Below are positions 20,921-34,580 of a stretch of DNA of 64,000 nucleotides, one piece after another (the stretch's first letter is position 1; every line of letters begins with the position of its first letter). Source of the stretch: Paragorgia papillata (lineage: Eukaryota > Cnidaria > Anthozoa > Scleralcyonacea > Coralliidae); the NCBI GenBank assembly GCA_035771165.1, contig JAWNZC010000104.1, positions 124,001 to 188,000 of the forward strand, given 5' to 3'. Under the pieces are notes generated by a model. It saw only the letters and a program-made list of their open reading frames with translations, did not search any database and had not been told where the DNA came from. The position numbers were made by a program, and so were the translations under genes.

Positions 20921-21437
20921 CCATTAATTTACATAAAAACATGAACTTCAATTCCCACTTGTAAATTTTCTGCGTAAATCGACTAAAGTGACTAATTTTA
21001 AGATTATTTACGAAGCAAGTGTGGATTTTGCCTTTCTCCTTCGATTGCTTTGGCAAAACATGAAATATAAGAGGGGGTCCCAAGGGGGTATTGTTTATCT
21101 ACCAAATGCCCTACTAAGGGGACACTTGAAGGTATGATTTGGTCATTCACGTGCCACTGTAAATACCATATATAGTTTATTTGTAGGGTCTAGTTCTCCG
21201 TAATTTTTGTATTATTTGTCAAAATTATCAAAATTTCTGCTATAGCTTAATAACAAGGGGGACCATATCTACTCTTTTTTGTGAGAACTTATTCGGGAAA
21301 TAAAAGGAAAACAGAAATATTTGCCTTCAAAGTTGGCCACTTCAAACCGAGCGAATAAAGTAAAGCCGGAAGACTAAGAACGAGTTACACGCTGCGATTC
21401 TAAACGGAGGAAAATTCCTTAGCAACCAACCACCGTG

Positions 21438-21518
21438 ATAACCCAAATTTAAACATTAATAAATTCATCTCTTTGTAGGAAATACAACAACGAAATCATG
21501 TCAGAATAAGAAAATAAT
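21438..21518 (+). repeat. 81-bp direct repeat flanking DNA element, right copy
   Basis: Exact copy of 17123-17203 in the same orientation, immediately outside the right inverted repeat. Confidence 0.97.
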
Positions 21519-21833
21519 AACTTTAGCTAAAATTACGAATTATTTTCAAAAATGTAGTTATTACAGATTGCAAAATATCACAAAAACCGCGCAAGCTCTT
21601 TATCAACACAAAACAACACACAGAAACTAAGCAAAATTATCATTTTTATTCAGAAGAACTAGCAAGAAAGAAAATTTTAAAGAAGTTATAAGCATTTCTA
21701 CATATAATCTGTGATTCTTATACGCACACATATAAATTGTGCATAATTCTTAATTACTAAATAGTTCTTCCACAGTTTCAAAGTTCAAGCAATTATTATA
21801 TTACTAAATAGAGAATGATGAATAGTAATACAA
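21519..21833. other. Intergenic, nothing recognised
   Basis: AT-rich linker between the DNA element and the minisatellite. Confidence 0.55.
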
Positions 21834-22345
21834 CATGTCAAACATGTTAAACCTCAATTAAACTCATTATAGTCAATAAGTCTATAAATGTTCATCCTCG
21901 AGAAGTCGAGGACATGTTAAAACCCAAAATTAAACATTATAGTCAATAATACGTTATACAGTATGTTTGTCCTCGAGAAGTTAAGGACATGTTAAAACTC
22001 AAAATTAAACAATCCAAAAATAAACATATTATAATCAATAATACTTATACAGTATGTTCGTCCTCGAGAAGTCGAGGACATGTTAAAACTCAAAATTAAA
22101 GATATTATAGTCAATAATAATTTATACAGTACAGTATTCTCGTCCTCAAGAAGTCGAGGACATGTTAAAACCCAAAATTAAACATATTATAGTCAGTTTA
22201 TAAATGTTTGTCCTTGAGAAGTCGAGAACATGTTAAAACCTATTAATAAAACATATATTATAGTTGATATTTTATACAGACAACAGCAATTGTTCATCCT
22301 TGAGAAGTTGAGGACATGTTAAAATTCAATTAAACATATTATCAA
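21834..22345 (+). repeat. ~65-90-bp minisatellite with palindromic core
   Basis: About seven units (first partial) share GTCCTCGAGAAGTCGAGGAC, then ATGTTAAAACYCAAAATTAAAC and ATTATAGTCAATAAT. Core positions are near 21895, 21970, 22060, 22142, 22210 and 22297. The core is close to an inverted repeat. Confidence 0.92.
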
Positions 22346-24835
22346 CTAAAATATAGGTTACGACATTTCAAAGACCAGTTACCAAAGCTGTGGAGATCAT
22401 CTAAAATTAGTCAATTAAATATAATATTTACTAAAATATCATTCTAATAATAGTCTTCAACATTTCAAAGACCAGTTTACTGCACTCAGGTAACAAATGT
22501 TGGTCATATTATTGTTGAAATGTTGAGCTGAAACTGATAACAAATATGTATTAATAATATGCATGACAAAATTACTACAATTTGATCGGTTTAAAAATTA
22601 AATCATTAAGTGCACTTAATGTTACCATGGAAACAGTGGTAAAATTCAAAATGGTGGTCTGTTTTGAAGTGGACAGATGGCAGTTACCATTTTCAGTTTT
22701 CCAACGACTTTAGGTACACTGTGAATTGAGAAAAGCATTCAATATTTTCAAGTGAAAAAAACAGTTAATCTAAACTGGAAATTTTTGTTGTCAAGTAATG
22801 AAAGAAAACATTTTTAAAAGCTTTACAGTTTACCGTGCCCGAGTAATTCAGCGATTCCTACAGAAACAAATAACCATAATCCTAATCAATAACCATGTTT
22901 ACCGCTTATCTTGTACACTAACAGAGCCACTAGCGAGTTTACTGCCTTTTGTTTTATACTGACTAACCTGAAGCAGTGATGTGACTCGGGTACGGTAAAC
23001 TACCCAGCTTGGATGAGTATGAAGCATATATGTCGCATTCTCACAAGGTAAAGTACTTGTATTTTGTTTAGCAAGTTAGATGTTTGTGGTTTCATCTAGT
23101 TGCTTGCAAGAAGATTTCTTTTTGGAAAATTAACTGACTAGTTGGAAGACCATTGTTAAAATTGTTTGCAATCATAACAACAAAAACATTCAAATGAAGA
23201 AAGAAATTATATCAGACAATGTAGTCATAACATTGTAATTTTGTCATAAATATTATAAATAAGTAATCATATGTTTTTGCTTAAGGATTTTACGCTAATC
23301 ATGATATTGGAAAATTTACCCAAATTGCACCCACCTAGCTATACTGTATGTCTCGCGCAATTTTCGTTCTATTTTAAAAAATCACTCGCAGTGTAAAATC
23401 CTTAATTGCACTCGCTAAATTCGAAAATTCACTCATGCAAGTTCATTTTGTCTAAGACCAATTGACTCTTTCACGTATATAAGTCTTGCTTTCACAACGA
23501 ATTTCTCCAAAATTATGCACTTCAGTCCAAGTGTAGAACATGCAATATAGCACAAGAGCCAACACCACTACAAGCGTCAACAATATATAATGACTTATCT
23601 TTGTTGTACAGTTTAATTGATAATGTCAACAAACAGCTGTGAGGGCTTTTGTCTGTTATATACAATTTCACTGTCTTTTTCTTTTGTCAGTGGTCCATTA
23701 TCTCGACACTCATGTCAGATTGGTTGCTGGAGCATTTGGTGCACCACAGCTAATAACATATGGTAGTATGACATTCGTCATTCTTGCATTATCTAAAAAA
23801 ATGACACACAGAATGTTACCAAATTAGTGCCATTTGATGCTAGATTATTGATCACATTGTACTGAATAATTGATATTCAGTTGAATACTGAATATCACAT
23901 TGTACTGGTAGCTTTGCGCATAAAAAATTGAGTGCTGTGTAGGCAGTGTTTGTGACATATCAAAGCCATAGCAGTTTAGCGGGTAAAAAACCTTACTGAA
24001 ACGGCACCATAATAATTATATCTGTTTACTAGTCATGCTGCCACACTGGCCATATGTGAATGCCTCAGGACAAAGTCAAACCAAAGCGTAGTGCTTAATA
24101 CTAAAATCTTGGTGACAATATTACATTGCACCAAGACAAGTTTTTGTATACCAAAAAATTTGGCCAGTAATTGGAGATTTGCTCCTTCATGCACCTGCTA
24201 TGTAATTGACCAGCAGTAGCACAGCAGAGCATGCGTATTGCTTAGGTTTAGCAAGAGTGTCATTATATTATGTTATCCTTTTACAGTTATCAGTATTTAT
24301 CTGTCTTTTACTGATTTAATTTTTGATTACTTATAAATTGACTGACAATGAGATTTATAAAATAACTGAACAAGTCTGAACCAATTGATGCATCATTGTA
24401 TCAACCTCACTTTCAAAGTTGTGTTTGTACTGGCAAACATGCCAGAGTACATAGACTGGGTACAGTCTAGAGTACATACTGCAAGAGCTGTTCAATCAAA
24501 ATGATTAGAAATGAAATTATTGCTTGTTCAATTGAGTGAGTGATTTGAAGTCTGAAAGAACGTAGCAATTATATGAGGTCGATTCCCGATGATTGGTGAG
24601 CGCAAGTCATATAAATTATAAACGCAACAACAAAAATCATAACGCAACAACAACCAACATTCGTAGCACTTACTGGTTCTGTTGTTCACATAAACCTCAA
24701 AAAATTATGGTACTTCTTCTTCATCCTGGCGCGCATGTTCTTCTTGTTCTGTTGTTCATTGGCATTAGTCACATGTGCACGTACTGTACAACATTGAGTA
24801 AGCTCAGCAATATGATCGAGCAAACTAGGAACCAT
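22346..24835. other. Intergenic; minor repeats only
   Basis: A pair of ACATTTCAAAGACCAGTT motifs lies at 22362 and 22462, and a small hairpin (GATATTCAG...CTGAATATC) lies near 23873-23897 within a duplicated ATCACATTGTACTG. Short frames show no coding character. Confidence 0.55.
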
Positions 24836-25090
24836 CACGGGACGAAAAAATTGATTTGCACATTTGCAAATTTAATGACAAAGTTGTTGCAAACATCAAC
24901 TTTGCACGCGTATGGCCAGATTTGCACATATGCAAAGTTGGAAATTGCCGTCAACTTTGCAACCGGTGCGGATTTGGCGATTGCCGTAGAGCCACCGGTG
25001 TAAAGTCATTGCAAATTTGTTGCAAAGTTCAAACTTTTCACAAATGTTTGCAAAGTTTGCAAATTTATTGCAAAGGCGGAATTTGCTAAC
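24836..25090. repeat. GCAAATTT-rich dispersed repeat, copy 1
   Basis: Begins CACGGGACGAAAAAATTG and consists largely of GCAAATTT, GCAAAGTT and TTTGCAAA words. The same family appears inverted at 39990-40355 and in part at 37540-37650. Confidence 0.8.
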
Positions 25091-26477
25091 GTTTTTGCGC
25101 TAAGTGCAAATCTTATGTAATTGATCATGTTTTCCATAGATGCAAATTTATAGCGGATTTAACTTTGCTTATGTAAAAAACTTATAGACCTTATTCCAAA
25201 ATGCCCTTCAAATTAAAATTCTTTTATTACATATAAAATAGCCCTTATGAACTCGTTTTCATGTGGGAAATTCAAAATAATTTTTACTTTAAACCGAGGT
25301 TATAAGGGCTAATTTATATGCGCATAAACGAATAATAATTCGGCGACCAGGTCTATGTAGTTCAAATTATTTTTTTTGCAATTATAACACTGTTAATTTA
25401 TTGAATTATTGTGAGCAAACATCAAGCCCGGTTTTCAATTGGACGCAACAATGTCGTAGCGACCGGGGAGAGTGAAGCTAAGTATATAAGGGTCCTTCCG
25501 ACAAGAGAAAAGAAGATTTTAAAATTCTTGTCGTCACTTGTAATTGCTGGTCGCAAAAATCCTTGAGCGGCCGCAGGGATAGATCCCGCGCCTCTGTCTT
25601 TGTTGTCACAAAATAGAAACCAGGCGATCGCGTTACCTACAGGATATAGAATTCCTATACTAAATATAAACATATAAATATCCCTAACAAATGTTTATTA
25701 TATATATAAAAACTTTAAAAAGATAAATAACAAACTGTAACGGTAACATATGCCAACATTTACGGTATTTAAACAAATTAAGAATTGTTATTTTTTTCGC
25801 GCTGTTTATTTGATGCTAACCTACTTACTCACGGACAAATTAACATTAACTCATTCCTGTTCGAGGGCTTCCCTAGAGGTGAATACAATCATCTGGCGTT
25901 AGCCGGAATAAAATACTAAACACCAATTCCGACAGGAAAGAGTTAAATTTTTAAACTAATTTCAATTAACAGTTCATTGTTATGTATTGGATTGAAATCA
26001 TTTCCTTTTTGTTTTGTTTTTCTTTTGCCAAGTTGTCCTTTAGTTTCTGAACTACAGTAGGTCTATTCAATCTGATAAGAAACATATTCTCCGTCACCTA
26101 GTTGTTTAGACGTCACTTCTATGTAATATTAGCTATATCTAAACAGAGATTATTGATTTTTGCGAATGACATTGTATGAACATCAATAAAGATTTTTATA
26201 TTTTGAAGAATGTTATGAAGTGAAAAAATATACTCCATCCGATTGAATGAAATAATTAAAAAGCTACTGAACAAGATAACTATCTGAACAACTTGGCTAT
26301 GAGGCTCCACCAGACATTTTTTCCCGTAATATGTTGTCCGGATATTTAACGATGTTGAAGTTTCTAGACAACAAAGGAAAAGAAGACATTTTTAAAAATT
26401 TTATTTAAAATTATGATTAACATACACTGCACATAAAAATACAACACTTGTTAATGTGCATGCTCACAACAGACTAG
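25091..26477. other. Intergenic, nothing recognised
   Basis: AT-rich DNA with no coding, RNA or transposon hallmark before the large satellite. Confidence 0.55.
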
Positions 26478-29400
26478 ACGCAGTACAAGACGCAAGACAA
26501 GACAAGACGCAAGACAAGACGCAAGACAAGACGCAAGACGCAAGACAAGCAAGACAAGATGCAAGACAAGATGCAAGGCAAGATGCAACACAAGATGCAA
26601 GACAAGACGCAAGACAAGACGCAAGATGCAAGACAAGATGCAAGACAAGATGCAAGACAAGACGCAAGACGAGATGCAAGACAAGATGCAAGACAAGAAG
26701 CAAAAAGAACGAGAAGAAGACAAGATGCAAGACAAAAAGAAGACAAGACGCAAGACAAGACGCAAGATACAAGACAAGAAGCAAGATAAGATGCAAGTGA
26801 AGATGCAAGATACAAGACAAGATACAAGACAAGATACAAGTAAGATGCAAGGCAAGATACAAGACAAAAGACAAGACAAGACACAAGATGCAAGACAAGA
26901 CAAGGCAAAGACAAGACAAGGCAAGCAAGGCAAGACAAGATGCAAGACAAGAAGATGCAAGGCAAGGCAAGGCAAGACAATGCAAGGCAAGACAAGATGC
27001 AAGGCAAGACGAGATGGCAAGACAAGATGACAAGATGCAAGACAAGACAAGATGCAAGACAAGACAAGATGCAAGACAAGACAAGATGCAAGATGCAAGA
27101 CAAGACAAGATGCAAGATGCAAGACAAGACAAGATGCAAGACAAGACAAGATGCAAACAAGACAAGATGCAAGACAAGACAAGACAAGATGCAAGACAAG
27201 ACAAGATGCAAGACAAGATGCAAGATGCAAGACAAGATGCAAGACAAGACAAGATGCAAGACAAGACAAGATGCAAGACAAGACAAGATGCAAGACAAGA
27301 CAAGATGCAAGACAGACAAGACAAGATGCAAGACAAGACAAAATGCAAGACAAGACAAAAAGAAGACAAATGCAAGACAAGACAAAATGCAAGACAAGAA
27401 AATGCAAGACAAGACAAAATGACAAGACAAAATGCAAGACAAGACAAAATGCAAGACAAGACAAAATGCAAGACAAGACAAGACAAACAAGACAAGACAA
27501 AATGCAAGACAAGACAAGACAAGAAGACAAGAAGATGCAAGACAAGACAAGATGCAAGACAAGACAAGACAAGACAAGACAAGACAAGACAAAATGCAAG
27601 ACAAGACAAGACAAGACAAAATGCAAGACAAGACAAGAAGACAAGACAAGACAAAATGCAAACACAAGACAAAATGCAAGACAAGACAAGACAAAATGCA
27701 AGACAAGACAAAATGCAAGACAAGACAAAATGCAAGACAAGACAAAATGCAAGACAAGACAAAATGCAAGACAAGACAAGATGCAAGACAAGACAAGATG
27801 CAAGACAAGACAAGATGCAAGACAAGACAAGACAAGACAAAATGCAAGACAAGACAAGACAAGACAAGACAAGACAAGACAAGACAAGACAAGACAAGAC
27901 AAGACAAGACAAGACAAGACAAGACAAGACAAGACAAGACAAGGACAAGACAAGACAAGACAAGACAAGACAAAGACAAGACAAGACAAGACAAGACAAG
28001 ACAAGACAAGACAAGACAAGACAAGACAAGACAAGACAAGACAAGACAAGACAAGACAAGACAAGACAAGACAAGACAAGACAAGACAAGACAAGACAAG
28101 ACAAGACAAGACAAGACAAGACAAGATGCAAGACAAGATTCAAGACAAGACAAGACAAGATGCAAGACAAGATTCAAGACAAGACAAGACAAGATGCAAG
28201 ACAAGATGCAAGACAAGACAAGACAAGATGCAAGACAAGATGCAAGACAAGACAAGACAAGATGCAAGACAAGATACAAGACAAGACAAGACAAGATGCA
28301 AGACAAGATGCAAGACAAGATGCAAGACAAGATGCAAGACAAGATGCAAGACAAGATGCAAGACAAGATGCAAGACAAGATGCAAGACAAGATGCAAGAC
28401 AAGATGCAAGACAAGATGCAAGACAAGATGCAAGACAAGATGCAAGACAAGATGCAAGACAAGATGCAAGACAAGATGCAAGACAAGATGCAAGACAAGA
28501 TGCAAGACAAGATGCAAGACAAGACAAGATGCAAGACAAGACAAGATGCAAGACAAGACAAGACAAGATGCAAGACAAGACAAGATGCAAGACAAGACAA
28601 GATGCAAGACAAGATGCAAGACAAGACAAGATGCAAGACAAGACAAAATGCAAGACAAGACAAGACAAGACAAAATGCAAGACAAGACAAAATGCAAGAC
28701 AAGACAAAATGCAAGACAAGACAAAATGCAAGACAAGACAAAATGCAAGACAAGACAAAATGCAAGACAAGACAAAATGCAAGACAAGACAAAATGCAAG
28801 ACAAGACAAAATGCAAGACAAGACAAATGCAAGACAAGACAAAATGCAAGACAAGACAGGCAAGGCAAGACAAGACAAGACAAGATGCAAGACGAGATGC
28901 AAGGCAAGACGAGATGCAAGACAAGACAAGACAAGATGCAAGACAAGACAAGATGCAAGACAAGACAAGATGCAAGACAAGACAAGATGCAAGATGCAAG
29001 ACAAGATGCAAGACAAGACAAGATGCAAGACAAGACAAGATGCAAGACAAGACAAGATGCAAGACAAGATGCAAGACAAGACAAGACAAGACAAGACAAG
29101 ACAAGACAAGATCAAGACAAGACAAGATGCAAGACAAGACAAGATGCAAGACAAGAAGATGCAAGACAAGACAACATGCACGACAAGACAAGACAAGACA
29201 AAATGCAAGACAAGACAAAATGCAAGACAAGACAAGAACAGACAAAATGCAAGACAAGACAAAATGCAAGACAAGACAAAATGCAAGACAAGACAAAATG
29301 CAAGACAAGACAAAATGCAAGACAAGACAAAATGCAAGACAAGACAAGATGCAAGACAAGACAAGATGCAAGACAAGACAAGACAAGATGCAAGACAAGA

Positions 29401-32400
29401 CAAGACAAGACAAGACAAGATGCAAGACAAGAGAAGATGCAAGACAAGACAAGACAAAATGCAAGACAAGACAAGACAAGACAAGACAAAATGCAAGACA
29501 AGACAAAATGCAAGACAAGACAAAATGCAACACAAGACAAGACAAGACAAAATGCAACACAAGACAAGACAAGACAAAATGCAAGACAAGACAAAATGCA
29601 AGACAAGACAAAATGCAAGACAAGACAAAATGCAAGACAAGACAAAATTCAAGACAAGACAAGATGCAAGACAAGACAAGATCCAAGACAAGACAAGATG
29701 CAAGACAAGACAAGACAAGACAAGATGCAGGACAAGAGAAGATGCAAGACAAGACAAGACAAGGCAAGACAAGACAAGACAAGACAAGACAAGACAAGAC
29801 AAGACAAGACAAGACAAGACAAGACAAGACAAGACAAGACAAGACAAGACAAGACAAGACAAGACAAGACAAGACAAGACAAGACAAGACAAGACAAGAC
29901 AAGACAAGACAAGACAAGACAAGACAAGACAAGACAAGACAAGACAAGACAAGACAAGACAAGACAAGACAAGACAAGACAAGACAAGACAAGACAGGAC
30001 AAGATGCAAGACAAGATGCAAGACAAGATGCAAGACAAGATGCAAGACAAGATGCAAGACAAGATGCAAGACAAGATGCAAGACAAGATGCAAGACAAGA
30101 TGCAAGACAAGATGCAAGACAAGATGCAAGACAAGATGCAAGACAAGATGCAAGACAAGATGCAAGACAAGATGCAAGACAAGATGCAAGACAAGATGCA
30201 AGACAAGATGCAAGACAAGATGCAAGACAAGATGCAAGACAAGATGCAAGACAAGATGCAAGACAAGATGCAAGACAAGATGCAAGACAAGATGCAAGAC
30301 AAGATGCAAGAAAAGATGCAAGACAAGATGCAAGACAAGATGCAAGACAAGATGCAAGACAAGATGCAAGACAAGATGCAAGACAAGATGCAAGACAAGA
30401 TGCAAGACAAGATGCAAGACAAGATGCAAGACAAGATGCAAGACAAGACAAGATGCAAGACAAGACAAGATGCAAGACAAGACAAGATGCAAGACAAGAC
30501 AAGATGCAAGACAAGAGAAGATGCAAGACAAGACAAAATGCAAGACAAGACAAGACAAGACAAAATGCAAGACAAGACAAAATGCAAGACAAGACAAGAC
30601 AAGACAAAATGCAAGACAAGACAAAATGCAAGACAAGACAAAATGCAAGACAAGACAAAATGCAAGACAAGACAAAATGCAAGACAAGACAAAATGCAAG
30701 ACAAGACAAAATGCAAGACAAGACACGATGCAAGACAAGACAAGATGCAAGGCAAGGCAAGGCAAGGCAAGGCAAGGCAAGGCAAGGCAAGACAAGACAA
30801 GACAAGATGCAAGGCAAGACGAGATGCAAGGCAAGACGAGATGCAAGACAAGACAAGACAAGATGCAAGACAAGACAAGATGCAAGACAAGACAAGATGC
30901 AAGACAAGACAAGATGCAAGATGCAAGACAAGATGCAAGACAAGACAAGATGCAAGACAAGACAAGATGCAAGACAAGACAAGATGCAAGACAAGACAAG
31001 ATGCAAGACAAGATGCAAGACAAGACAAGATGCAAGACAAGACAAGATGCAAGACAAGACAAGATGCAAGACAAGACAAGATGCAAGACAAGACAAGATG
31101 CAAGACAAGAGAAGATGCAAGACAAGACAAAATGCAAGACAAGACAAGACAAGACAAAATGCAAGACAAGACAAAATGCAAGACAAGACAAGAAAAGACA
31201 AAATGCAAGACAAGACAAAATGCAAGACAAGACAAAATGCAAGACAAGACAAAATGCAAGACAAGACAAAATGCAAGACAAGACAAAATGCAAGACAAGA
31301 CAAGATGCAAGACAAGACAAGATGCAAGACAAGACAAGACAAGATGCAAGACAAGACAAGACAAGACAAGACAAGATGCAAGACAAGAGAAGATGCAAGA
31401 CAAGACAAGACAAAATGCAAGACAAGACAAGACAAGACAAGACAAAATGCAAGACAAGACAAAATGCAAGACAAGACAAAATGCAACACAAGACAAGACA
31501 AGACAAAATGCAACACAAGACAAGACAAGACAAAATGCAAGACAAGACAAAATGCAAGACAAGACAAAATGCAAGACAAGACAAAATGCAAGACAAGACA
31601 AAATTCAAGACAAGACAAGATGCAAGACAAGACAAGATCCAAGACAAGACAAGATGCAAGACAAGACAAGACAAGACAAGATGCAGGACAAGAGAAGATG
31701 CAAGACAAGACAAGACAAGGCAAGACAAGACAAGACAAGACAAGACAAGACAAGACAAGACAAGACAAGACAAGACAAGACAAGACAAGACAAGACAAGA
31801 CAAGACAAGACAAGACAAGACAAGACAAGACAAGACAAGACAAGACAAGACAAGACAAGACAAGACAAGACAAGACAAGACAAGACAAGACAAGACAAGA
31901 CAAGACAAGACAAGACAAGACAAGACAAGACAAGACAAGACAAGACAAGACAAGACAAGACAAGACAAGACAAGACAAGACAAGACAAGACAAGACAAGA
32001 CAAGACAGGACAAGATGCAAGACAAGATGCAAGACAAGATGCAAGACAAGATGCAAGACAAGATGCAAGACAAGATGCAAGACAAGATGCAAGACAAGAT
32101 GCAAGACAAGATGCAAGACAAGATGCAAGACAAGATGCAAGACAAGATGCAAGACAAGATGCAAGACAAGATGCAAGACAAGATGCAAGACAAGATGCAA
32201 GACAAGATGCAAGACAAGATGCAAGACAAGATGCAAGACAAGATGCAAGACAAGATGCAAGACAAGATGCAAGACAAGATGCAAGACAAGATGCAAGACA
32301 AGATGCAAGACAAGATGCAAGACAAGATGCAAGACAAGACAAGATGCAAGACAAGACAAGATGCAAGACAAGACAAGATGCAAGACAAGACAAGATGCAA

Positions 32401-34580
32401 GACAAGAGAAGATGCAAGACAAGACAAAATGCAAGACAAGACAAGACAAGACAAAATGCAAGACAAGACAAAATGCAAGACAAGACAAGACAAGACAAAA
32501 TGCAAGACAAGACAAAATGCAAGACAAGACAAAATGCAAGACAAGACAAAATGCAAGACAAGACAAAATGCAAGACAAGACAAAATGCAAGACAAGACAA
32601 GATGCAAGACAAGACAAGATGCAAGACAAGACAAGACAAGATGCAACACAAGACAAGACAAGACAAGATGCAAGACAAGAGAAGATGCAAGACAAGACAA
32701 GACAAAATGCAAGACAAGACAAGACAAGACAAGACAAAATGCAAGACAAGACAAAATGCAAGACAAGACAAAATGCAACACAAGACAAGACAAAATGCAA
32801 CACAAGACAAGACAAGACAAGACAAAATGCAAGACAAGACAAAATGCAAAACAAGACAAAATGCAAGAGAAGACAAAATGCAAGACAAGACAAAATTCAA
32901 GACAAGACAAGACAAGATGCAAGACAAGACAAGATCCAAGACAAGACAAGATGCAAGACAAGACAAGACAAGACAAGACAAGATGCAGGACAAGAGAAGA
33001 TGCAAGACAAGACAAGACAAGACAAAATGCAAGACAAGACAAGACAAGACAAAATGCAAGACAAGACAAAATGCAAGACAAGACAAGACAAAATGCAACA
33101 CAAGACAAGACAAAATGCAACACAAGACAAAATGCAAGACAAGGCAAAATGCAAGACAAGACAAGACAAAATGCAAGACAAGACAAAATGCAAGACAAGA
33201 CAAAATGCAAGACAAGACAAGACAAGACAAGACAAGACAAGACAAGACAAGACAAGACAAGACAAGACAAGACAAGACAAGACAAGACAAGACAAGACAA
33301 GACAAGACAAGACAAGACAAGACAAGACAAGACAAGACAAGACAAGACAAGACAAGACAAGACAAGACAAGACAAGACAAGACAAGACAAGACAAGACAA
33401 GACAAGACAAGACAAGACAAGACAAGACAAGACAAGACAAGACAAGACAAGACAGGACAAGATGCAAGACAAGATGCAAGACAAGATGCAAGACAAGATG
33501 CAAGACAAGATGCAAGACAAGATGCAAGACAAGATGCAAGACAAGATGCAAGACAAGATGCAAGACAAGATGCAAGACAAGATGCAAGACAAGATGCAAG
33601 ACAAGATGCAAGACAAGATGCAAGACAAGATGCAAGACAAGATGCAAGAAAAGATGCAAGACAAGATGCAAGACAAGATGCAAGACAAGATGCAAGACAA
33701 GATGCAAGACAAGATGCAAGACAAGATGCAAGACAAGATGCAAGACAAGATGCAAGACAAGATGCAAGACAAGATGCAAGACAAGATGCACGACAAGATG
33801 CAAGACAAGATGCAAGACAAGATGCAAGACAAGATGCAAGACAAGATGCAGGACAAGATGCAAGACAAGATGCAAGACAAGATGCAAGACAAGATGCAAG
33901 ACAAGATGCAAGACAAGATGCAAGACAAGATGCAAGACAAGATGCAAGACAAGATGCAAGACAAGATGCAAGACAAGATGCAAGACAAGAGAAAAGACAA
34001 GATGCAAGTAGAGATGCAAGACAAGAGAAAATGGAAGACAAGACAAAATGCAAGACAAGGCAAGACAAAATGCAAGACAAGACAAGACAAGACAAGACAA
34101 GACAAGACAAGACAAGACAAGACAAGACAAGACAAGACAAGACAAGACAAGACAAGACAAGACAAGACAAGACAAGACAAGACAAGACAAGACAAGACAA
34201 GACAAGACAAGACAAGACAAGACAAGACAAGACAAGACAAGACAAGACAAGACAAGACAAGACAAGACAAGACAAGACAAGACAAGACAAGACAAGACAA
34301 GACAAGACAAGACAAGACAAGACAAGACAAGACAAGATGCAAGACAAGATGCAAGACAAGATGCAAGACAAGATGCAAGACAAGATGCCAAGGACAAGAT
34401 GCAAGACAAGATGCAAGACAAGACAAGATGCAAGACAAGATAAGATGCAAGACAAGACAAGATGCAAGACAACACAAGACAAGATGCAAGAGAAGACAAG
34501 ACAAAATGCAAACAAGACAAGACAAGACAAAATGCAAGACAAGACAAGACAAGACAAGACAAGATGCAAGACAAGACAAT
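26478..34580 (+). repeat. 8.1 kb satellite of AAGAC pentamers and ATGCAAGACAAG 12-mers
   Basis: The plus strand is almost free of T outside ATGC. Three unit types alternate: pure AAGAC pentamer tracts (about 27850-28130, 29755-29995, 31705-32005, 33205-33455 and 34075-34335), ATGCAAGACAAG 12-mer tracts (28315-28520, 30000-30445, 32010-32340 and 33460-33990), and mixed 17-mer zones with ATGC or AAAATGC spaced by pentamers. Because AAGAC and its complement have no stop in any frame, open frames of up to 2,600 codons run through on both strands. They are low-complexity artefacts (Lys-Thr-Arg-Gln-Asp or Leu-Ser-Cys-Leu-Val cycles) and are not annotated as genes. Confidence 0.97.

Larger units (their letters stand above)
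17204..21437. mobile_element. Unclassified ~4.2 kb inverted-repeat DNA element with two convergent genes
   Basis: Terminal inverted repeats of 28 bp with two mismatches lie at 17206-17233 and 21405-21432 (TGGTYGGTTGCTAAGGA...CCTCCG). The interior has one plus-strand gene starting 75 bp inside the left end and one spliced minus-strand gene starting ~480 bp inside the right end, both pointing inward. Two large hairpins lie between their stops. No RNase H-fold transposase motif, RT or recombinase was recognised. The flanking direct repeat is 81 bp, far longer than the 2-10 bp target duplications of known DNA transposons. Confidence 0.65.

Noticed and set aside
24593..25003. 136-codon open frame
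   Set aside because: Runs into the GCAAATTT-rich repeat, with no domain, no splice support and a repeat-derived C-terminus.
26478..34580. Possible CRISPR-like array
   Set aside because: Repeats are contiguous short tandem units with no unique spacers, and there are no cas genes. The sequence is eukaryotic.
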